Part shown: positions 1 through 4,978 of the stretch, piece by piece
How the letters are laid out: each line of letters opens with the position of its first letter
Position numbering within the stretch: the first letter of the stretch is position 1
Position numbers and translations under genes: made by a program
Notes under the pieces: model-generated
What the model was told of the DNA's origin: nothing
What the model saw: the letters and a program-made list of their open reading frames with translations, nothing else
Database searches by the model: none
Assembly: GCA_028869615.1 (NCBI GenBank)
Contig: JAGWRQ010000128.1
Span: 1 to 6,222, forward strand
Direction: 5' to 3'
Source: Candidatus Methylomirabilota bacterium
GTDB taxonomy: Bacteria; Methylomirabilota; Methylomirabilia; Methylomirabilales; Methylomirabilaceae
DNA length: 6,222 bases

Positions 1-322
1 GCTCGTCTCGGACCCGGATCGCCTTCACAAAGGGGACGGGAAGGCGCCGGCACTCTGCCGGGCTCTCGTTCCCATGAAGTTGCGCAAGGCTGAGACCGGA
101 TGTCCTCATGATCCGCTCAATCTCGTCTGCCGCCTGGTCGATGAATACCCCCACAGTGGTTACAAACGGCGGCATCCTGACGACAATGGCCGCCGCGGCC
201 TCCGGCTCAATGTACCGAGGCGTCCCCTCCACGAAGATGAAGCCAAGGGCATCGGCCCCCGCCTCCACTGCGACCCAGGCATCGTCGTCCGATGTAATGC
301 CGCACATCTTGACTCGTATCAC
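1..322 (-). CDS. trpF: Phosphoribosylanthranilate isomerase TrpF, N-terminal part (cut by window edge)
   Basis: TrpF isomerises N-(5-phosphoribosyl)anthranilate to CdRP, the step before TrpC in cytoplasmic tryptophan synthesis. I translated this stretch by hand: 107 residues lie in the window, about half of the usual length of roughly 200, and the rest is beyond position 1. It opens with IRVKMCGIT, the family signature holding the catalytic cysteine (residue 7). GADALGFIF follows at 22-30, PPFVTTVGVFID at 51-62, QLHG at 81-84 and PFVKAIRV at 97-104, all in family order. The catalytic aspartate would lie outside the window. The start is GTG at 322: the codon five positions upstream in this frame is the TGA stop of trpC, so no earlier start exists. 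A GAGGTG motif just upstream serves as ribosome binding site. The gene is the fifth of the trp operon, 12 bases after trpC and in the same frame. Confidence 0.96.
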   Translation of the reverse strand, partial: MIRVKMCGITSDDDAWVAVEAGADALGFIFVEGTPRYIEPEAAAAIVVRMPPFVTTVGVFIDQAADEIERIMRTSGLSLAQLHGNESPAECRRLPVPFVKAIRVRDE

Positions 323-334
323 CTTCCACCTCGC

Positions 335-1141
335 TCAGCACTGAGCCCCTGTCAACAACTCGCGAAGCCTGTCCCCGGGATCCGAGCTCGCCAGCAACGC
401 TTCGCCCACCAGGATTGCGTCCACCCCGGCTTCAGCCAGGCGCCGCACATCCTCCGGCCGCCTGATGCCGCTTTCACTGACGATCACCACCTCCCGGGGA
501 ACGTGTGACAGGAGCGCAAACGTGGTCTCCAATCGGGTCTCCAGCGTCGCAAGATCTCGATTATTGATTCCGATGAGCGCGGCCCCCACGGCTTTCGCGG
601 TCTCAAGCTCCGCCAGGGTATGGATCTCCACCAGCGCATGCAGGGAAAGCGACTTGGCCAGCGAATAGAGGTCCTGCAGTTGTGAGGCTTCGAGGGCTGC
701 CGCGATCAGCAAGATCGCGTCTGCTCGATGCGCGCGGCTCTCGTAAATCTGGTAGGAGGTGATGATGAACTCTTTCCTGAGCACCGGCAGATCGACCGCT
801 CCTCTGGCTGCCGCGAGATCCTCCAGGCTTCCCTTGAAGAACCTTTCATCCGTGAGGACCGAGATCGCGCTTGCGCCGGCCGCCTGGTATGACACCGCAA
901 TCTCAGCTACGTCGAGCAACTCGCGGATCGCTCCCGCCGAAGGCGAGGCGCGTTTAATCTCGGCGATCGCACGCAAGGACTCACGCGTCCCCGTCTCCCT
1001 TCGCCTCCTCGTCACGGCTGCCGTAAAATCGCGCGGGGGCGGGGAGTCGAACGCGTGCGCCCTCACCTCCGCGAGCGGGACGGACGCCTGCCGCTCCGCT
1101 ACCTCTTGCTGCTTGTGCTGCAGAATGTGCCGGAGTATCAT
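335..1141 (-). CDS. trpC: Indole-3-glycerol-phosphate synthase TrpC
   Basis: TrpC closes the indole ring, converting CdRP to indole-3-glycerol phosphate with release of CO2 and water. The 268-residue product is a full single-domain (beta/alpha)8 enzyme. Visible motifs are EIKRASPSAG at 61-70 (catalytic Glu and Lys plus the phosphate loop), LRKEFI at 121-126 with its lysine, VEIH at 171-174, GINNRDL at 191-197, VSESGI at 221-226, and the phosphate-binding end AGVDAILVGEALL at 238-250. I chose ATG at 1141 because family members begin with a MILxxIL-type helix. An in-frame ATG at 1156 would add five residues (MVRSA) and overlap trpD by 11 bases, and neither start has a strong ribosome binding site. 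From 1141 the gap to the trpD stop is 4 bases, which suggests translational coupling. TrpC is separate from TrpF here, unlike the fused enteric protein. Confidence 0.97.
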   Translation of the reverse strand: MILRHILQHKQQEVAERQASVPLAEVRAHAFDSPPPRDFTAAVTRRRRETGTRESLRAIAEIKRASPSAGAIRELLDVAEIAVSYQAAGASAISVLTDERFFKGSLEDLAAARGAVDLPVLRKEFIITSYQIYESRAHRADAILLIAAALEASQLQDLYSLAKSLSLHALVEIHTLAELETAKAVGAALIGINNRDLATLETRLETTFALLSHVPREVVIVSESGIRRPEDVRRLAEAGVDAILVGEALLASSDPGDRLRELLTGAQC

Positions 1142-1145
1142 CGCA

Positions 1146-2210
1146 CTACGTACCATGCCGGCCGTATTGCTGACTGAACTCTACCAAGCCGCACAGCTTT
1201 ACCATGGCGGCGCCGGTATCGATCGAGCGAGCCGCCAGTCCGACGCCATCCCGAAAGTCATGGGCCTTGCCGCCCGCGATAATAGTGAGGGCAGCGTTCA
1301 TCAGCACGACGTCGCGTTTTGCCCCCTTCTCGCCCGCGAGGACCCGCTTGATGATCCTCGCATTCTCCTCCGCGCTGCCGCCCTGCAGGTCGTCGAGCGG
1401 AGCCCGCGTGAGGCCGAAATCCTCCGGCGAAAGCATGTATGTACGAACGCGCCCATCTTTGACCTCGGAGACCCTGCTCTCTCCCGCCGGTGAAAGCTCA
1501 TCGAGTCCGTCAAGGCCGAATACGACGAACGCCCGCTTCGATCCCAGCTCGATCAGGGCCGTCGCCAAGAGTTCGGTGAGGCGCTCCTCATAGACGCCCA
1601 CCACCTGAGCCGGCGCGTGGGCGGGATTGGTGAGCGGACCAAGGATATTGAACACCGTCCGAATCCGTATGTCGCGACGAGCCGTCATCACGTACCGCAT
1701 AGCCGGGTGCAGCAGCGGCGCGTACAGGAACCCGATGCCGACTTCGTCGATACAGTCCCCCACCTGCTCCGGCGTCAGCGCCAGATCGACACCCAGCGCT
1801 TCCATGACGTCGGCGCTTCCGCAGAGACTCGACACCGAGCGGTTGCCGTGCTTGGCCACCTGGACACCTGCTCCAGCCACCACGAAGGCCGCCGCCGTTG
1901 AGATGTTAAATGTATGACCGGCGTCGCCCCCTGTACCACAGGTATCGACCAATCTCCCGCCGTCGGTCTCAGATCTCGCGGTCTCGTCCTGGCTCCGCAC
2001 CCTGATTCGACAGACGTGCGCCCGCATCGCCCTGGCAAAGCCGGTAATCTCAGCCACCGTTTCGCCCTTGAGTCGGAGCGCCGTGAGGAAGGCTGCGATC
2101 TGCGGGTCGGACGCCTTTCCGGACATCATCTCTTCCATGGTCATGAAGGCCTCTTCGGAGTTGAGGTCCCTTCGCTCGACCGCCTTCTGTAACGCTTCCA
2201 GGAGCATCAT
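1146..2210 (-). CDS. trpD: Anthranilate phosphoribosyltransferase TrpD
   Basis: TrpD transfers the phosphoribosyl group of PRPP to anthranilate, the second step of the pathway. The 354-residue protein is close to the usual size for the stand-alone enzyme. It is not fused to the TrpG glutaminase as in enterics. Diagnostic motifs are CGTGGD at 91-96 (PRPP pyrophosphate loop), NIST at 102-105, KHGNRS at 120-125, RTVFNILGPLTNPA at 184-197 (anthranilate site) and DGLDE at 234-238 (metal-binding). A short region at about 70-85 (SQDETARSETDG) between the N-terminal helices and the CGTGGD strand looks slightly longer than usual. The gene starts with tandem ATGs at 2210 and 2207, and either could be used. 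It lies 17 bases after trpG, and its TAG stop is 4 bases before the chosen trpC start. Confidence 0.97.
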   Translation of the reverse strand: MMLLEALQKAVERRDLNSEEAFMTMEEMMSGKASDPQIAAFLTALRLKGETVAEITGFARAMRAHVCRIRVRSQDETARSETDGGRLVDTCGTGGDAGHTFNISTAAAFVVAGAGVQVAKHGNRSVSSLCGSADVMEALGVDLALTPEQVGDCIDEVGIGFLYAPLLHPAMRYVMTARRDIRIRTVFNILGPLTNPAHAPAQVVGVYEERLTELLATALIELGSKRAFVVFGLDGLDELSPAGESRVSEVKDGRVRTYMLSPEDFGLTRAPLDDLQGGSAEENARIIKRVLAGEKGAKRDVVLMNAALTIIAGGKAHDFRDGVGLAARSIDTGAAMVKLCGLVEFSQQYGRHGT

Positions 2211-2227
2211 CTACCCGTGCCGCCCTC

Positions 2228-2794
2228 TCAGGAAAGGGAGAGGAAGTTCCTGAGCAGGGCCTTGCCCTCTTTGGTAAGGATCGATTCGGGGTGGAACTGA
2301 ATCCCTTCGATCCGATGCGCCTTGTGGCGGACTCCCATGATCTCCCCTTCTGCCGTCTGAGCGGATATCTCCAGGCAATCCGGGAGCCCCTCCCGGTCTA
2401 TGAGAAGCGAATGATAGCGCGTCGCCTCAAAGGGATTCGGGAGTCCCGAGAAGATGGTCCGACCGTCATGGTGGATCGGAGAGGTCTTGCCGTGCATCAG
2501 GCGAGCCGCCCTCACGATCCGGCCGCCGAACGCGGCGCCGATGCACTGATGACCGAGACAGACGCCAAGGATCGCGATCTGTCCGGCAAACCGGGTGATG
2601 AGGTCGCAACTGATGCCCGCTTCCTTGGGACTCTTCGGTCCCGGAGAGATGACAACCCGGTCAGGACGAAGGGCTACAAGCTCCTCCAGCGTGACCTGGT
2701 CGTTTCGGAAGACGCGAGGATGTTCGCCCAACTCGCCGAGGTACTGGACCAGGTTATAGGTAAAGGAGTCGTAGTTATCGATGACGACCAACAT
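2228..2794 (-). CDS. trpG: Anthranilate synthase component II (glutamine amidotransferase) TrpG
   Basis: TrpG is the glutaminase subunit that supplies ammonia to TrpE. In many bacteria the same protein also serves aminodeoxychorismate synthase (PabA role), and no separate pabA is visible here. The 188-residue class I amidotransferase begins with [15 protein letters not shown] at 5-19. It has [10 protein letters not shown] at 51-60, the nucleophile elbow GVCLGHQ at 77-83 with Cys79, [11 protein letters not shown] at 101-111, YHSL at 127-130, and the catalytic pair His168/Glu170 in QFHPES. All triad residues are present, so the enzyme should be active. The ATG at 2794 is supported by the conserved N-terminal [11 protein letters not shown]. 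The ribosome binding site is weak (a GGGG run about 11 bases upstream). The gene follows trpE by 24 bases, as expected for co-expressed subunits. Confidence 0.97.
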   Translation of the reverse strand: MLVVIDNYDSFTYNLVQYLGELGEHPRVFRNDQVTLEELVALRPDRVVISPGPKSPKEAGISCDLITRFAGQIAILGVCLGHQCIGAAFGGRIVRAARLMHGKTSPIHHDGRTIFSGLPNPFEATRYHSLLIDREGLPDCLEISAQTAEGEIMGVRHKAHRIEGIQFHPESILTKEGKALLRNFLSLS

Positions 2795-2818
2795 ATGCGT
2801 TTGCCCCGTCCACCCGAT

Positions 2819-4315
2819 TCAGAGATCGCCCGATTCGGCCATCTGGATCGCCTTGAGCATCCCCTTGGCCTTGTTCATCGTTTCCTCATATTCCCGCTCC
2901 GGGTCGGAGTCGGCGACGATCCCGGCGCCCACCTGGACATGTGCGGTCCCATTGGTGACGACAACGGTGCGAATGGTGATACAGGTATCCATGTTGCCGG
3001 AGAAGCCGAAATATCCGACCGCGCCCGCATACGGCCCCCGGCGCACCGGCTCCAACTCTTCGATGATCTCCATAGCCCGTATCTTGGGAGCGCCGGTCAC
3101 GGTTCCGGCAGGAAAGCAGGCGCGCAACAAATCGAACGCATCATACCCCTCAGCCAGCAATCCTTTGACGTTGGAAACGATGTGCATCACGTGCGAATAC
3201 CGCTCGACCGTCATGAGCTCTGAGACGCCGACTGAGCCGACCTTCGCCACCCGCCCCACATCGTTACGTCCCAGATCCACCAGCATGATATGCTCGGCCC
3301 GTTCCTTGGGATCGGCGAGGAGTTCCCGTTCCATGGCCAGATCCTCTGCATCGTTGCGTCCCCTGGGGCGGGTGCCGGCGATCGGACGGAGGTCAATCCT
3401 CCCCTCCTCCAACCGGACCAGCACTTCAGGCGAACTGCCGACCACGCGGAAATCGCCCAGCCGCAGGTAGTACATATACGGCGACGGGTTGATGGTCCGC
3501 AGGGCCCGGTAGATATCGAAGGGATCAGCCGTGGTTTTGGTCGACAGACGCTGCGAGATTACCGCCTGGACGACATCTCCCGCCCGTACATACTCCTGCG
3601 TACGTTGTACGGCCCGGATGAACTCGGCGTGGCTCATGGTGGAGCATAGTTGCAGTTCCTCTCCGCCTCCGTCGGGCTTATGGCGTACCTCAAGCGGGCG
3701 CCGCAGCGCCTCGATCACTCCATCGATTTTGCCGGCGGCGGCCTCATATGCCTCCCGGAGCCGCCGCGGGGTAGCCTCCGGAACAAAGGCATTGGAGACC
3801 ACCTTGATTCGGTGAGAGACGTTGTCGAAGATCAGCAGGGTATCGGGCAGGAGAAAGAGCGCATCGGGCAGGTCGAGATCATCCTTGGTCGTCGTCGGAA
3901 GCCGCTCAAACTGTCGAACGACATCGTAGGCCAGAAACCCTACCATGCCTCCGTAAAACCGGGGGAGATCATCGGTCCGTACCGGCCGATATCGCTGGAG
4001 GATCGCCTTCAACGGCTCCAGCAGATCTTTTGCTATTGCCTGGGATTGGATTCCATCCGCGGTGATGACCTCAACCGTCGCCCCCTTTGCCTTCAAGACA
4101 AGGCCTGGGTTACTGCCCAGAAAGCTATAGCGGCCCCACTTCTCTCCCCCCTCAACGCTTTCCAGCAGGAAGGCATAGTCACCGCGATCGATCTTCCGAA
4201 AGGCCGACACCGGCGTCTCCATGTCGGCGAGAATCTCACGATAGACGGGGATCACGTTTCCGTCCTCGGCTTTTCGCAAAAACTCATCGAACGATGGATG
4301 CAACATTTCCGCCAT
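2819..4315 (-). CDS. trpE: Anthranilate synthase component I TrpE
   Basis: TrpE converts chorismate to anthranilate with ammonia from TrpG, the committed step of tryptophan synthesis. The 498-residue protein has the usual two parts. The N-terminal regulatory half contains LLES at 50-53 followed by GRYSFLG at 61-67, the region that binds tryptophan in feedback-sensitive enzymes. The C-terminal chorismate-binding half contains PIAGTRPRGR (311-320), EHIMLVDLGRND (341-352), SHVMHIVS (374-381), FPAGTVTGAPKIRAMEII (401-418) and GAGIVADSDPEREYEET (463-479). These motifs, with a trpG partner next door, separate it from PabB and isochorismate synthases. Feedback inhibition is inferred from LLES. The start is ATG at 4315; a second in-frame ATG at 4306 is possible because neither has a clear ribosome binding site. 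It is the first gene of the trp cluster. Confidence 0.98.
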   Translation of the reverse strand: MAEMLHPSFDEFLRKAEDGNVIPVYREILADMETPVSAFRKIDRGDYAFLLESVEGGEKWGRYSFLGSNPGLVLKAKGATVEVITADGIQSQAIAKDLLEPLKAILQRYRPVRTDDLPRFYGGMVGFLAYDVVRQFERLPTTTKDDLDLPDALFLLPDTLLIFDNVSHRIKVVSNAFVPEATPRRLREAYEAAAGKIDGVIEALRRPLEVRHKPDGGGEELQLCSTMSHAEFIRAVQRTQEYVRAGDVVQAVISQRLSTKTTADPFDIYRALRTINPSPYMYYLRLGDFRVVGSSPEVLVRLEEGRIDLRPIAGTRPRGRNDAEDLAMERELLADPKERAEHIMLVDLGRNDVGRVAKVGSVGVSELMTVERYSHVMHIVSNVKGLLAEGYDAFDLLRACFPAGTVTGAPKIRAMEIIEELEPVRRGPYAGAVGYFGFSGNMDTCITIRTVVVTNGTAHVQVGAGIVADSDPEREYEETMNKAKGMLKAIQMAESGDL

Positions 4316-4353
4316 GTTTGGGCACTCGATGCGAAGCTGAAAAAACAGGGCTC

Positions 4354-4383
4354 ACCCTACCATACGGGAGAAAAAACGGTCAA
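4354..4383 (-). promoter_or_regulatory. Candidate sigma-70 promoter of the trp operon
   Basis: On the minus strand TTGACC (4383-4378) and TAGGGT (4359-4354) are separated by 18 bases. The -35 matches the consensus at five of six positions; the -10 is weaker and GC-shifted. Transcription would start near 4347, leaving only about 30 bases before the trpE ATG at 4315. That is too short for a leader peptide, attenuator or T-box. Two TTGTCC direct repeats lie immediately upstream. The assignment rests on pattern alone. Confidence 0.45.
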
Positions 4384-4407
4384 GGACAAACCCGGACAAG
4401 GGTCGAT

Positions 4408-4437
4408 GGAGATCGCAGGCGGGGTGACAGGATCTCC
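4408..4437 (-). terminator. Weak hairpin after trxA (possible terminator)
   Basis: Fifteen bases after the trxA stop the transcript can form a 7-bp stem, GGAGATC (4437-4431) with GATCTCC (4414-4408), around a 16-base loop. No uridine run follows; the next bases are ATCGACCC. It is therefore a poor intrinsic terminator and may only protect the 3' end or cause partial termination before the trp promoter. Confidence 0.25.
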
Positions 4438-4451
4438 GATAGAGCGGCACG

Positions 4452-4781
4452 TTACAGATGCTGTTGAACCTTTGCCTTGAGGGCAGATTTTGGCAGCGCG
4501 CCGATAACCTGCTCGACCTGCGCTCCATCTTTGAAGAAGAGGATGGTCGGAATGCTTCGGATGCCGAATCGAGCCGCAGTCTGCCGATTCTCGTCCACAT
4601 TCAGCTTGGCGATAGTGATCTGCCCCTCATACTCGACGGCCAGCTCATCAAGGATCGGAGCCACCATCCGGCACGGACCGCACCATTCAGCCCAGAAATC
4701 AACCAGAATCAGGCCCGTTCCTTTTATAACCTGCTCGTCAAAATTGTGGTCTGTGATCTGAACGACCTTATCTGATGCCAT
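4452..4781 (-). CDS. trxA: Thioredoxin TrxA
   Basis: This is a cytoplasmic dithiol-disulfide oxidoreductase that keeps protein cysteines reduced, recycled by thioredoxin reductase (not in the window). The 109-residue protein is exactly family size. The active site WCGPC is at 33-37 within the strand-helix FWAEWCGPC. Buried Asp28 precedes it (LVDFW), and the cis-proline loop SIPT is at 76-79. Helix/strand segments PILDELA (42-48) and KLNVDEN (59-65) complete the fold. There is no signal peptide, so it is not a periplasmic thioredoxin-like protein. The ATG at 4781 has a clear GGGAGG ribosome binding site five bases upstream (4792-4787). trxA has its own strong promoter upstream and is separated from trpE by 136 bases. 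It may still read through into the trp operon because the intervening hairpin is weak. No functional tie to tryptophan synthesis is implied. Confidence 0.98.
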   Translation of the reverse strand: MASDKVVQITDHNFDEQVIKGTGLILVDFWAEWCGPCRMVAPILDELAVEYEGQITIAKLNVDENRQTAARFGIRSIPTILFFKDGAQVEQVIGALPKSALKAKVQQHL

Positions 4782-4812
4782 ACATCCCTCCCGTCAGGCC
4801 TCATGAAGTAAA

Positions 4813-4839
4813 GCCCTCGCCGAATTCCCCGGCAAGGGC
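4813..4839 (-). promoter_or_regulatory. Leader hairpin in the trxA 5' untranslated region (attenuator-like)
   Basis: In the minus-strand transcript GCCCUUGCCG (4839-4830) pairs with CGGCGAGGGC (4822-4813) in an unbroken 10-bp stem with one U-G wobble and a 7-base loop. On the plus strand the wobble becomes a C-A mismatch, so the structure favours RNA read in the trxA direction. UUUACUU follows the stem, resembling a terminator with an imperfect U tract. It lies between the trxA promoter and the trxA ribosome binding site. It could attenuate trxA, stop read-through from upstream, or stabilise the mRNA 5' end. Confidence 0.5.
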
Positions 4840-4857
4840 AATCGTACATTGAAACTT

Positions 4858-4886
4858 ATATTAGAAGAGAGAAGATCGGCTGTCAA
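4858..4886 (-). promoter_or_regulatory. Sigma-70 promoter of trxA
   Basis: On the minus strand TTGACA (4886-4881, perfect -35) is followed after an optimal 17-base spacer by TAATAT (4863-4858, four of six to the -10 consensus in an AT-rich patch). Transcription would start at about 4851-4849, giving a leader of about 70 bases that contains the hairpin at 4813-4839. The -35 sits inside a short inverted repeat (4877-4890). It is the strongest promoter match I see in the window. Confidence 0.75.
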
Positions 4887-4952
4887 GCCGTTTGAATGAG
4901 TTCGTTTCTCGAAGATATACTCCAGGTGCTTCTGCACGGTCCGAAAGATCGT
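4869..4952 (-). pseudogene. 3' relic of a LuxR-family (GerE-type HTH) regulator gene
   Basis: Minus-strand reading from 4952 gives TIFRTVQKHLEYIFEK and then RTHSNGLTADLL. The RTVQKHLEYIFEK part matches, from my knowledge of the family, the recognition helix and following helix of LuxR/GerE DNA-binding domains, which typically read (I/V)SxRTVQKHLEHIFEKLGV. Nothing in front of it could be the rest of the domain: the same frame has a TAA at 4976-4974, no start codon leads into it, and the characteristic LTxRExEVL helix is absent. The normal LGV after the second helix is replaced by RT, suggesting further decay. The frame stays open to a TGA at 4796-4794, but that part overlaps the trxA promoter and leader, and I do not claim it as coding. 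I treat this as a gene fragment left by a deletion; a frame-decayed full gene is excluded by the short distance to the upstream CDS. Confidence 0.7.
4877..4890. repeat. Inverted repeat around the trxA -35 box
   Basis: CGGCT and AGCCG arms of 5 bp flank a 4-base centre; on the minus strand this reads CGGCTTGACAGCCG. The TTGACA -35 element occupies the centre. It could be an operator for a small dimeric repressor or simply chance, since the arms are short. Confidence 0.3.
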
Positions 4953-4978
4953 TTGGAGCCGGCTTCGCGAGGTTTAAC

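Noticed and set aside
74..508. Plus-strand open frame of 144 codons across trpF and trpC
   Set aside because: It is antisense to two well-supported trp genes, has no recognisable domain, and is explained by high-GC shadow frames.
2624..2644. PGPKSP instead of PGPGxP in TrpG as a possible oxyanion-hole defect
   Set aside because: This position varies in active family members (for example Cys in some PabA proteins), and Cys79, His168 and Glu170 are all present.
2291..3223. Long plus-strand open frame of 310 codons opposite trpG and trpE
   Set aside because: Antisense to strongly conserved genes, with composition typical of a reversed-frame shadow and no ribosome binding site or domain.
4316..4451. 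Possible trp leader peptide, attenuator or T-box in front of trpE
   Set aside because: No short frame with tandem Trp codons, no terminator hairpin with a T run, and the predicted start site leaves only about 30 bases of leader. The only mini-frame (ATG GTA GGG TGA) overlaps the -10 box.
3650..4480. Plus-strand frame of 276 codons opposite trpE
   Set aside because: It runs through the trpE 5' end, the trp promoter region and the trxA stop without any domain signal; a shadow frame.
4957..4964. AGCCGGCT palindrome after the SBBP-type gene as a terminator
   Set aside because: It is an 8-base palindrome with no loop and no T run; too short to be a terminator.
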